From contig JACIZI010000002.1 in NCBI GenBank assembly GCA_014359475.1, positions 230,082-294,081 on the forward strand: 64,000 bases of DNA, given 5' to 3'. The position numbers and the translations under genes are program-made. The notes below the pieces were generated by a model that saw only the letters and a list, made by a program, of their open reading frames with translations, made no database searches and had not been told where the DNA came from. Positions 35,793 through 43,220 of this stretch are shown here, piece by piece (the stretch's first letter is position 1; every line of letters starts with the position of its first letter). The stretch comes from Marinobacter sp. (GTDB lineage Bacteria; Pseudomonadota; Gammaproteobacteria; Pseudomonadales; Oleiphilaceae).

Positions 35793-36452
35793 ATGAAAAC
35801 CAGAGACAAGATACTTTTCTCCAGCCTGGAGCTGTTTAATGAGAGGGGAGAGCGCAATGTGACCACTAACCACATTGCGGCCCACCTGGCCATTTCACCG
35901 GGGAATCTTTATTACCACTTCCGCAACAAGTCGGACATTATCTACGAGATCTTTCTGGAGTATGAAGCGCTGGTGGATTACTACTTGAGGATTCCGGATG
36001 ACCGGCTCCTGACTCTGGAGGATCTGGCCTTCTACCTGGAGTCTGTCTTCGACGGCCTCTGGAGTTACCGTTTCCTGCACCGGGATCTGGAGTTTCTGCT
36101 GGACAGCGACGGGCGCTTGCGGGTGCGCTACCGGGATTTCACCAACCGCTGTCTGGGGGCGATCAATACCATTTTTGCGAAAATGGGCGAGGCCGGAATT
36201 ATTCAGGGGCAGCCTGAGGAACTGCGTTCGGCCATGTCCCTGAACGTCTGGCTGGTGATTACCAACTGGATGGCATTCCTGAGAACCGCCCATGCCAGCG
36301 AAAATGGCCCGAGCCTTAGCCTCACAGAGTTGAAGCAGGGTATTTACCAGGTGCTGACCCTGGAAATTCCCTATCTGACCCCGGGGTTCCGGGAAGATGT
36401 GATGGCCCTGCGGGAGAAATATCGTCCCCGTTTACCCGAGCCGGCAGTGTGA
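35793..36452 (+). CDS. TetR-family regulator divergent from the alcohol/aldehyde oxidation operon
   Basis: A 219-residue TetR protein starting MKTRDKILFSSLELFNERG at 35793. The helix-turn-helix is VTTNHIAAHLAISPGNLYYHFRNKSDIIYEIF. Residues 70-215 form a long helical ligand domain with many aromatic residues. The longer frame from 35715 adds 26 residues from the promoter region and is rejected. It very likely controls the operon at 31978-35634 through the palindrome at 35672-35687. A hairpin with T7 at 36735-36769 ends its transcript beyond the inserted repeat. Confidence 0.9.
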   Translation: MKTRDKILFSSLELFNERGERNVTTNHIAAHLAISPGNLYYHFRNKSDIIYEIFLEYEALVDYYLRIPDDRLLTLEDLAFYLESVFDGLWSYRFLHRDLEFLLDSDGRLRVRYRDFTNRCLGAINTIFAKMGEAGIIQGQPEELRSAMSLNVWLVITNWMAFLRTAHASENGPSLSLTELKQGIYQVLTLEIPYLTPGFREDVMALREKYRPRLPEPAV

Positions 36453-36485
36453 GGGAACTTAATGCCGACTGGCGGGTCACAGGTA

Positions 36486-36654
36486 CTGGCAGCCTGTCGG
36501 ACTTAAGCAATCGTCGCGAGCAAGGTGGGAAAGCGAGCGCAGATTTTCTGGATTTTGAGGCGCATAGTGGTTCTATGCAACGAAAAAGCCGGGGAAATAT
36601 GAGCCGTTTTCCCACCGGCGCAGCAGATTAGCCTTAAGTCCGACAGGCTGCCAG
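36486..36654. repeat. MITE-like repeat, copy 1 (complete)
   Basis: A 169-bp element bounded by perfect 22-bp inverted ends (36486-36507 and 36633-36654; core CAGCCTGTCGGACTTAAG). Inside are a second inverted pair GGTGGGAAA (36524-36532) / TTTCCCACC (36608-36616) and a small hairpin GCATAG-N5-CTATGC (36562-36578). It encodes no transposase; a short frame crosses it (DLSNRREQGGKASADFLDFE) without a known family. The same sequence recurs at 63880-64000 with one base fewer in a G run. Together these suggest a non-autonomous mobile element. I see no clear target duplication. Confidence 0.85.
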
Positions 36655-36734
36655 GTGCCGGTTGTTTCGGACACTGCCGGCACCGCCCTGAGAGAGTTCT
36701 CAGGTTGTCAGCTCGTCTTGAACCCTGACGATTG

Positions 36735-36769
36735 GCCGGTGGCGCAATCTTGCCTCACCGGCTTTTTTT
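36735..36769 (+). terminator. Rho-independent terminator of the TetR transcript
   Basis: GCCGGTG / CACCGGC, 7-bp stem with a 14-nt loop, followed by seven Ts (36763-36769). It lies 280 bp after the TetR stop, with the MITE-like element between. Confidence 0.7.
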
Positions 36770-36790
36770 ATAGCTGTCCCATAGGACAGG

Positions 36791-37417
36791 TCAAGGCGTT
36801 CTGGTCAGCCAGGCTGTCATGCCGTCCCGGCACTCATCCACGCCTTTTTTGCTGGTGGCCGAAAACATGATGAGGTGTTCCACGCAACGGTAGTTCTCCA
36901 GCTTGCGCTGAATACCTAGCATGGCGGTTTTTGCCTGGCCGAACTTCAGTTTGTCCGATTTGGTGGCCAGAATCATCAGCGGCAGCTCGTTGTGCTCGCA
37001 CCATTCCACCATCATCTGGTCGAAATCCGTCAGCGGATGTCGAATGTCCATTACCAGTACCAGCCCCCGGAGGCAGCGCCGTTCGTTCAGGTAATGGCCC
37101 AGGTGGGTCTGCCAGTCATCCTTCATGTCCCGGGAAACCTTGGCGTAACCATAGCCGGGCAGATCCACCAGCCGGCAGTTTTCCCGGTTCAGGGAAAAGA
37201 AGTTGATCAGTCTTGTGCGCCCGGGGGTCTTGCTGGTGCGGGCCAGCTTGCCATTCGCTGTAATACTGTTGATGGCGCTGGATTTGCCCGCATTGGAGCG
37301 GCCGGCAAAGGCGACTTCTGCCCCCTGGTCCGAAGGACATTCCTCGAGTCTGGAGGCGCTGACCAGAAAACGGGCACTGTTGTAAGAGATGGATTTTTGA
37401 GGCAGGTCATTTGACAC
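36791..37417 (-). CDS. engB: Ribosome biogenesis GTPase EngB/YsxC
   Basis: A 208-residue GTPase needed for large-subunit assembly. G1 is [16 protein letters not shown]3 is [13 protein letters not shown], and G4 is ATKSDKL. The G2 threonine lies in [12 protein letters not shown]. Length is normal for the family. It is divergent from the cytochrome c4 gene, an arrangement I recall from Pseudomonas. The 180-bp spacer between holds a perfect -10 (37463-37468) for the cytochrome. Confidence 0.96.
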   Translation of the reverse strand: MSNDLPQKSISYNSARFLVSASRLEECPSDQGAEVAFAGRSNAGKSSAINSITANGKLARTSKTPGRTRLINFFSLNRENCRLVDLPGYGYAKVSRDMKDDWQTHLGHYLNERRCLRGLVLVMDIRHPLTDFDQMMVEWCEHNELPLMILATKSDKLKFGQAKTAMLGIQRKLENYRCVEHLIMFSATSKKGVDECRDGMTAWLTRTP

Positions 37418-37462
37418 GGATTTATCACTGTCCTGTTGGATTTCAGTTGCGGTCGATTAATG

Positions 37463-37468
37463 TATAAT
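37463..37468 (+). promoter_or_regulatory. Perfect -10 hexamer upstream of cytochrome c4
   Basis: TATAAT at 37463-37468, 128 bp before the cytochrome start codon. No good -35 hexamer lies at 16-18 bp, so an activator may be needed, or it may be fortuitous. Confidence 0.35.
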
Positions 37469-37596
37469 GCTACACCAATTTGCGGCAGTACGCTTGGCGT
37501 TGCTGTCTGTCAGCCCCGGTAATGCGCCCAGAAATAATAAGTGTCAGCCGGCTGTTATAACGAAGAATACTTTTGGATGAGAGAAGCGGAGCGAGC

Positions 37597-38205
37597 ATGA
37601 AGAAACTGATCGCAGGAGTGGTTCTTGGCTTTGGCCTCACGGCAATGGCGCACGGTGCAGGTGATCCCCAGGCGGGCGCGCAGAACGCAGCGGTTTGTGC
37701 CGGATGTCACGGCCAGAACGGTGCGCAGCCAGTGATGGGGGTCTACCCCAAGTTGTCGGGTCTGGGGGAAGTATATCTGTATCGGCAACTGCAGTTGATC
37801 AAGTCTGGTGAGCGTGCGGTTACCGAAATGACCGGTTTGCTGGATGCAATGTCCGATCAGGATCTTCAGGATCTTGCTGCCTATTTTGACAGCAAGGATA
37901 TGCCGGTAGGGCAGGCGGACCCGGACCTGGTGGAGCAGGGGCAGTCCCTGTACCTGGGTGGCAATCTGGCGACCGGCATTCCGGCTTGTGCCGGCTGTCA
38001 CAACCCCCAGGGCAAGGGTAACGAGCCGGCAGGCTATCCCAGGCTTGGCGGGCAAAATGCCGAATACGTGGTTAAGCAGCTGGGTGCCTATCGCGAAGGT
38101 TCCCGCAGTGCAGGCCAGAACGCTCAGGTTATGATCGACGTGGCCAACCGTCTGAGTGATGCTGAAATCAAGGCAGTGGCGAGTTACATTTCGGGCCTGC
38201 ACTGA
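37597..38205 (+). CDS. Di-haem cytochrome c4
   Basis: A 202-residue periplasmic electron carrier. A signal peptide covers about residues 1-20 (MKKLIAGVVLGFGLTAMAHG). Two haem-binding motifs, CAGCH (34-38) and CAGCH (131-135), are each followed by later methionines (for example MTGLLDAM and AQVMID) that can serve as axial ligands. The two halves are homologous, as in all c4 cytochromes. It feeds electrons to terminal oxidases. The start at 37597 puts the signal peptide first. A good terminator follows (38228-38248). Confidence 0.94.
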   Translation: MKKLIAGVVLGFGLTAMAHGAGDPQAGAQNAAVCAGCHGQNGAQPVMGVYPKLSGLGEVYLYRQLQLIKSGERAVTEMTGLLDAMSDQDLQDLAAYFDSKDMPVGQADPDLVEQGQSLYLGGNLATGIPACAGCHNPQGKGNEPAGYPRLGGQNAEYVVKQLGAYREGSRSAGQNAQVMIDVANRLSDAEIKAVASYISGLH

Positions 38206-38227
38206 TCCGGGCTGATTGTTCTGAGAA

Positions 38228-38248
38228 CCCCGCTAAGGCGGGGTTTTT
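38228..38248 (+). terminator. Rho-independent terminator after cytochrome c4
   Basis: CCCCGC-TAAG-GCGGGG followed by TTTTT (38244-38248), 23 bp after the stop codon. Compact and well formed. Confidence 0.85.
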
Positions 38249-38401
38249 GCCTTATCAGGTTGTCATGTGGGCGCTTGGCGCTGCCCTGCACCCTGGGCGC
38301 CGGGCCACAGGCCGTGCTGTCTGACAGTGAACTTTTTTGCCGCTGCCGGATCACAAACGACCCACGGGATGGAAAAGCCAACAAGAAACCGGAGATTATC
38401 C

Positions 38402-39040
38402 ATGAAAAGCATTATCCGGCCAGCTCTGGCCTTGATTGTTGCCATGACCCTCAGTGCCAGTGTGCTTGCCCGGGAATGGCAGCAGGGCACCCATTACGAA
38501 GTGCTGAGTTCGCCGGTTCGCACCAGTGTGGATCAGGGGATTGAGGTGGCAGAGGTGTTCTGGTATGGCTGTCCCCATTGCTATAGCTTCAAACCGTTGG
38601 TAGAAAAGTGGTCTGAGTCCCTGGCGGATGATGTCGACTTTGTGCTGCTGCCGGCCGCACTGGGTCGAGCCTGGGAGGTCCATGCCCGAGCCTTCTACAC
38701 ATTGCAGGCCATGGATGAGCTCGAGAGGGTTCACGATGATCTGTTCGAAGCCCTGGCCGGGGATCGTCGCCCGTTGAATTCGCCGGAGGCGCTGGCAGAA
38801 TTTTTGGCGGGTCTCGGGGTGGACAAACAGGCCTTCCTGGATACCTATGAGAGTTTCGGGGTGAATGCCCAGTTCCAGAAAGCCCAGTCAAAGGTCCGGA
38901 GCGCCCGGATTACCGGTGTTCCGACTATGCTGGTTAATGGTAAGTACAAGGTCAGTGCCTCCATGGCGGGCGGTCACGAGGAAGTGCTGGAAGTGGTGGA
39001 TTTCCTGATTGAGAAGGAACGCCAGGCAGCCGCTGACTGA
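38402..39040 (+). CDS. dsbA: Thiol:disulphide interchange protein DsbA
   Basis: A 212-residue periplasmic oxidase. A signal peptide covers residues 1-23 (ends ASVLA). Active site CPHC is at 57-60 in EVFWYGCPHCYSF, and the cis-proline loop reads ITGVPTMLVNGKY. It puts disulphide bonds into exported proteins, which fits with the cytochrome and other exported proteins here. The start at 38402 is the only one giving a signal peptide. The nuclease-like gene follows 26 bp after its stop and is probably in the same transcript. Confidence 0.95.
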   Translation: MKSIIRPALALIVAMTLSASVLAREWQQGTHYEVLSSPVRTSVDQGIEVAEVFWYGCPHCYSFKPLVEKWSESLADDVDFVLLPAALGRAWEVHARAFYTLQAMDELERVHDDLFEALAGDRRPLNSPEALAEFLAGLGVDKQAFLDTYESFGVNAQFQKAQSKVRSARITGVPTMLVNGKYKVSASMAGGHEEVLEVVDFLIEKERQAAAD

Positions 39041-39066
39041 GACTGATACAGGCAAGGCGGGCCCAT

Positions 39067-39927
39067 ATGTACAAGCGTATCCAGAAACGTCTGACTGACC
39101 TGAGGGCAGCCCGGGCAGGGGTCAGGGGTGCCTGCTCCGGCGACGAGCATGTGCCGGAGTTCGAGTCGCACCGTTATATCCGGCTGCTGACCTTCAATAT
39201 ACAGGTTGGCATCAACACCTCCTCCTACCGTCATTATCTGACCCGCAGCTGGCAGCATTTCCTGCCCCATCGCAGTCGTTTCGAAAATCTGGACCGAATC
39301 GCGAGTCTGCTCAGTCACTACGATGTGGTGGCTCTTCAGGAATGCGATGGCGGCAGCCTGCGCAGTGCCTACATTAACCAGGTTCAATACCTGGCAGAAG
39401 CGGCCGGTATCCCCTACTGGTACCAGCAACTCAACCGTAACCTGGGACAGCTTGCCCAGCACAGTAACGGCTTGTTGAGCCGCTATCGCCCCTTGGACGT
39501 AACCGAACACAAGCTGCCCGGCCTGATTCCCGGTCGGGGTGCTATTGTGGCCCGCTACGGGGTCGAGGAGGATCCCCTGGTGCTGGTAATGATGCACCTG
39601 TCACTGAGTCGCAGTGCCCAGAACAAGCAGCTGGGTATGGTGCGGGACCTGATTGCCGATTACCGGCACGTGGTGCTGATGGGGGATATGAATAACCACG
39701 CAGAGGAACTGCTGACCCGCAGCCCTTTAAGGGAGACCGATCTGGTGCCTCTGCCCAGTAGCGCTCACAGTTTCCCCAGCTGGCGACCGGAAAAGGCGCT
39801 GGACCACATCATGGTCAGCCCCAGCCTGGATATCCGCCGCTCGGAAGTGGTGAGCTACCCCATGTCGGACCACCTGCCCATTGCCATGGATGTGGCCTTG
39901 CCTAAAGGGTATCTGGAAACCTTCTGA
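39067..39927 (+). CDS. Endonuclease/exonuclease/phosphatase-family hydrolase
   Basis: A 286-residue protein of the EEP fold. Motifs: LLTFNIQVG (metal-binding Asn near residue 45), VVALQECDGG (metal-binding Glu near residue 95), LMGDMNNHAEE (Asp and Asn near 218) and the C-terminal SYPMSDHLPIAMDVAL with catalytic Asp-His. The fold covers DNases, sphingomyelinases and lipid phosphatases; the substrate cannot be told from sequence. No signal peptide is evident. The same dsbA-linked order occurs in Pseudomonas as I recall. It is followed by a bidirectional terminator. Confidence 0.88.
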   Translation: MYKRIQKRLTDLRAARAGVRGACSGDEHVPEFESHRYIRLLTFNIQVGINTSSYRHYLTRSWQHFLPHRSRFENLDRIASLLSHYDVVALQECDGGSLRSAYINQVQYLAEAAGIPYWYQQLNRNLGQLAQHSNGLLSRYRPLDVTEHKLPGLIPGRGAIVARYGVEEDPLVLVMMHLSLSRSAQNKQLGMVRDLIADYRHVVLMGDMNNHAEELLTRSPLRETDLVPLPSSAHSFPSWRPEKALDHIMVSPSLDIRRSEVVSYPMSDHLPIAMDVALPKGYLETF

Positions 39928-39947
39928 CTCTGCTGAACGGGAGGCAC

Positions 39948-39976
39948 AAAAAAGCCCGGCCAGTGGCCGGGCTTTT
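39948..39976. terminator. Bidirectional terminator between the EEP gene and rpmG
   Basis: AAAAAA-GCCCGGCC-AGT-GGCCGGGC-TTTT. The 8-bp GC stem has an A run on the left and T run on the right, so it can stop transcripts from both sides. Confidence 0.9.
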
Positions 39977-39993
39977 CGTGAAGCCGGATCAAT

Positions 39994-40149
39994 TTACTTG
40001 ATCTTGGCTTCCTTGTATTCCACGTGCTTGCGTACCACCGGATCGTACTTCTTCATGGCAATCTTTTCCGGGGTGTTACGCTTGTTCTTCTTGGTCGTGT
40101 AGAAGTGACCAGTGCCTGCTGATGAAACCAGCTTGATTTTTTCGCGCAT
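39994..40149 (-). CDS. rpmG: 50S ribosomal protein L33
   Basis: A 51-residue protein, [20 protein letters not shown] at the N-terminus, ending VEYKEAKIK. It has no CxxC zinc pairs, so it is the zinc-free form. Strongly basic. It lies 11 bp downstream of rpmB on the same strand, the conserved rpmB-rpmG operon. Confidence 0.97.
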   Translation of the reverse strand: MREKIKLVSSAGTGHFYTTKKNKRNTPEKIAMKKYDPVVRKHVEYKEAKIK

Positions 40150-40160
40150 GATGCGGCTCC

Positions 40161-40397
40161 TTAAACTTTTTCGCCGCGGGCACGAAGATCGGCCAGCACA
40201 GCGTCAATGCCTTTTTTATCGATGATGCGCATACCCTTCGTGGATACCCGCAGTTTTACGAAGCGCTTCTCTGATTCAACCCAGAACCGATGGTTCTGGA
40301 GGTTGGGCAGAAAACGGCGACGGTTGTGGTTCATCGCGTGTGATACGTTGTTACCGGTGACCGGACGCTTACCGGTTACCTGACAAACTCTGGACAT
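40161..40397 (-). CDS. rpmB: 50S ribosomal protein L28
   Basis: A 78-residue protein starting [20 protein letters not shown] at 40397, ending DLRARGEKV. Typical L28, lacking the full zinc-cysteine set. The longer frame upstream is leader sequence. A promoter candidate lies about 130 bp upstream (40523-40551), with radC in turn upstream on the same strand. Confidence 0.97.
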   Translation of the reverse strand: MSRVCQVTGKRPVTGNNVSHAMNHNRRRFLPNLQNHRFWVESEKRFVKLRVSTKGMRIIDKKGIDAVLADLRARGEKV

Positions 40398-40522
40398 ACA
40401 TGCCTCCGACCCGAGCGGTTGGTCCTGAAAACTCATTCGTTTGTAAAAATCGCGTCTCTGGTTAGCCTACCTGCGCCCTGATTTTGCACGCTGCTCGCCA
40501 GACGCCGCCAGAAAGGGACGTT

Positions 40523-40551
40523 TTTATACCAGAACTGCCCCCTGAACGCAA
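40523..40551 (-). promoter_or_regulatory. Promoter of rpmB-rpmG
   Basis: On the minus strand TTGCGT (40551-40546), 17 bp, TATAAA (40528-40523). Spacing is ideal and the -10 is 5 of 6. It would give a leader of about 120 nt before rpmB. Confidence 0.55.
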
Positions 40552-40612
40552 AAAATTGTCCGTAAATTGGCCACTTTTATATCCAGCCCGCCTTCCGGGT
40601 GAGGACCCGTGT

Positions 40613-41287
40613 TTACATCAGTCCTCTTTCCGCGAGGGATATTACTTCGCCGTGGCCGACCACCATATGGTCAAGTACCCGTATATCCACCAGCCCCAGG
40701 GCTTCCTTGAGCCGTCGTGTCAGGGAAATGTCCGCCTGGCTGGGCTCGGCCACCCCTGACGGGTGGTTGTGAGCAAAAATGACCGCTGCCGCATTGCATT
40801 CCAGAGCCTGGCGTACCACCTCCCGGGGATAGACGGCCGCTCCGTCGATGGTGCCGCGGAAAAGCTCCTGATACTGGATTACCCGGTGGCGGTTATCCAG
40901 GAACAGCCCGGCGAAGACCTCGTGGGGATAGGTGCCCAGTCGGCTGGACAGATAGCGGCGGGTATCCTGGGGCGACCGTAAGGGGTCTCCCTGGCGCAGT
41001 GGCTCGTCCATCACGCGGCGCGCCATTTCCATGGCTGCCTGGACCTGGGCGTATTTGGCCGTGCCCAGTCCCCGGACGCTACAGAATCGCCGATGTGAAG
41101 CGGTCATCAGGCTGCGCAGGCCGCCGAACTCATCTACCAGCTGCCGTGACAATTCCATAACCGGTGTGCCGGTGGTGCCAGTGCGTAAAAAAATAGCCAG
41201 CAATTCAGCATCTGACAGGCATTCAGCGCCGTGGGCTATCAGGCGCTCACGGGGGCGTTCGTCTTCATTCCAGGCGAGTGGGGGCAT
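40613..41287 (-). CDS. radC: RadC-family JAB1/MPN protein
   Basis: A 224-residue protein. N-terminal helix-hairpin-helix part ([28 protein letters not shown], then [15 protein letters not shown]). The C-terminal JAMM metal site is [14 protein letters not shown], with the upstream glutamate in the [11 protein letters not shown] region. The start [16 protein letters not shown] at 41287 is standard; the longer frame adds 83 residues from the coaBC promoter side. Despite the name, a role in DNA repair is not established. It is divergent from coaBC. Confidence 0.94.
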   Translation of the reverse strand: MPPLAWNEDERPRERLIAHGAECLSDAELLAIFLRTGTTGTPVMELSRQLVDEFGGLRSLMTASHRRFCSVRGLGTAKYAQVQAAMEMARRVMDEPLRQGDPLRSPQDTRRYLSSRLGTYPHEVFAGLFLDNRHRVIQYQELFRGTIDGAAVYPREVVRQALECNAAAVIFAHNHPSGVAEPSQADISLTRRLKEALGLVDIRVLDHMVVGHGEVISLAERGLM

Positions 41288-41440
41288 AGCGGCAATTCTT
41301 CCCTGTTTGTGGCGGATCCCGGCGCTGGCCGGGGCGCTTCCTGCGCAGGCGTCATCATACCATGATGGCGGGCTGTCGCCACTGGCTACCCGTGGTATCT
41401 TATAGGCCTTCAAATCTGGCCGAAAACGGAGCCTTTCTGT

Positions 41441-42646
41441 ATGGCGGGAAAAAGAATCCTGTTGGGTGTTACCGGAGGCATCGCAGCCTATAAAAGTGTG
41501 GAGCTGGTGCGGCTGCTGAAGAAATCCGGCCACCAAGTGAGGGTGGTGCTGACCCGTGGTGGCGAGTCATTTGTCACTGCGCTGACCTTTCAGGCGATCA
41601 GTGGCGAGCCGGTAAGGACGTCTCTGCTCGACCCGGACGCAGAGTCCGGCATGGGGCACATCGAACTGGCCAAGTGGGCCGACCTGGTACTGGTGGCGCC
41701 TGCTTCAGCGGATTTTCTCGCCAGGTTTGCCCACGGTATGGCGGATGATCTCCTGAGCACCCTGTGCTGTGCCACCGAGGCACCGATAGTGCTGGCCCCC
41801 GCCATGAACCAGGCAATGTGGAAAAACGCCCGGACTGCCCGCAATGTCCAGTTGCTGGAGCAGGACCCCCAGGTCTCGCTCTGGGGGCCGGCTCCCGGCG
41901 AGCAGGCCTGCGGCGATTCCGGTCCTGGCCGTATGCTGGAGCCGGCGGACATCTGCGCACAGGTGAATGCCCGGGCCGAAGGTCTGGCCAGCGGGAGGCT
42001 GGCAGGTCAGCGTGTGGTGGTCACGGCCGGCCCGACCCGGGAGCCGATTGATCCGGTGCGCTACATCAGTAATCACAGTTCCGGCAAAATGGGCTACGCC
42101 CTGGCGGCGGCTGCGCTGGCGGCCGGGGCCAAAGTAGTGCTGATCAGTGGGCCGGTGGCACTGCCTGTTCCTGAGGGTGTGGAAGTGCGCCGGGTGGAAA
42201 CCGCCCGGCAGATGCTGGAGGCCAGCGAGGCCGAAGTGGCCGGCGGTTGCGACATCTTTATCGCCAGCGCGGCGGTGGCTGACTACCGGCCGGAAAATCT
42301 GGCCGACCACAAGATCAAGAAGAGCAGCGCGGCCATGAGCCTGGCTCTGGTCCGCAATCCGGATACTCTGGCCACCATCGCTGCCCGGCCGGATGCACCC
42401 TTTACCGTCGGATTTGCCGCGGAAACCCGCGATCTAGAACACTATGCCCGGGACAAGATGCAACGCAAGAAGCTGGACATGATCGTCGCCAACGACGTGT
42501 CTGCACCGGGCATCGGTTTCAACAGCGACCAGAACGCGGTGTCTGTCTTCTGGGAAGGTGGCCGTCAAGATCTGGGCCCGGAAGATAAAACCGCGCTGGC
42601 CCGGGATATTGTGGCACTGATTGCCGAGCGCACCGCTGGTGCCTGA
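41441..42646 (+). CDS. coaBC: Bifunctional phosphopantothenoylcysteine decarboxylase/synthetase
   Basis: A 401-residue flavoprotein of CoA synthesis. CoaC domain (1-190): [22 protein letters not shown], then PAMNQAMW and the substrate clamp [11 protein letters not shown]. CoaB domain (about 191-398): [28 protein letters not shown] and KIKKSS. It performs steps two and three of the route whose step four is coaD (31426). dut follows after 24 bp, and the pair probably share a transcript. Confidence 0.96.
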   Translation: MAGKRILLGVTGGIAAYKSVELVRLLKKSGHQVRVVLTRGGESFVTALTFQAISGEPVRTSLLDPDAESGMGHIELAKWADLVLVAPASADFLARFAHGMADDLLSTLCCATEAPIVLAPAMNQAMWKNARTARNVQLLEQDPQVSLWGPAPGEQACGDSGPGRMLEPADICAQVNARAEGLASGRLAGQRVVVTAGPTREPIDPVRYISNHSSGKMGYALAAAALAAGAKVVLISGPVALPVPEGVEVRRVETARQMLEASEAEVAGGCDIFIASAAVADYRPENLADHKIKKSSAAMSLALVRNPDTLATIAARPDAPFTVGFAAETRDLEHYARDKMQRKKLDMIVANDVSAPGIGFNSDQNAVSVFWEGGRQDLGPEDKTALARDIVALIAERTAGA

Positions 42647-42670
42647 CATTTACCCTCACAGGATTACAAA

Positions 42671-43132
42671 ATGACACGAAAAACTTTCCAGGTGCGGATT
42701 CTGGATCCGCGCATTGGCGACACCATTGCTTTTCCCGACTATGCCACCGATGGCTCAGCAGGACTGGATCTGCGCGCTTGTCTGGACGAGCACTTGACAC
42801 TGCAGCCGGGCCAGACCGAGCTGATCCGCACCGGCCTGTCGGTGCATATTGCCGACCCCTCACTCGCGGCGATGATTCTGCCCCGCAGTGGCCTGGGTCA
42901 CAAGCATGGCATCGTCCTGGGTAATCTGGTCGGGCTGATCGATTCTGACTACCAGGGTGAGCTAATGGTGTCTTGCTGGAACCGGGGTAATGCGGCGTTT
43001 ACCGTCCAAGTGGGCGAGCGGATCGCTCAACTGGTGCTGGTGCCGGTGGTGCAGGCCGACTTCGAGGTGGTCGAGGCGTTTGCCGCAACCCGGCGCGGGG
43101 CAGGAGGCTTCGGATCGACCGGAAGTCATTGA
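42671..43132 (+). CDS. dut: Deoxyuridine 5'-triphosphate nucleotidohydrolase
   Basis: A 153-residue trimeric dUTPase. The five family motifs are visible: [50 protein letters not shown] and the C-terminal arm [11 protein letters not shown]. It hydrolyses dUTP to dUMP. Part of the coaBC-dut-algC-argB run that Pseudomonas shares. Confidence 0.97.
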   Translation: MTRKTFQVRILDPRIGDTIAFPDYATDGSAGLDLRACLDEHLTLQPGQTELIRTGLSVHIADPSLAAMILPRSGLGHKHGIVLGNLVGLIDSDYQGELMVSCWNRGNAAFTVQVGERIAQLVLVPVVQADFEVVEAFAATRRGAGGFGSTGSH

Positions 43133-43220
43133 TTCTTGCCGGCAGCATTGCCTGCGGGTGTCTATACTGAGTTGAAGTATTTGGTCCTCCGGGTGGGAGG
43201 CAAACAGAACAGGACGGACT

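Noticed and set aside
36449-36631. Transposase or other coding gene inside the MITE-like repeat
   Set aside because: The 60-codon frame has no known motif and is cut by the repeat's structure; it is more likely non-coding.
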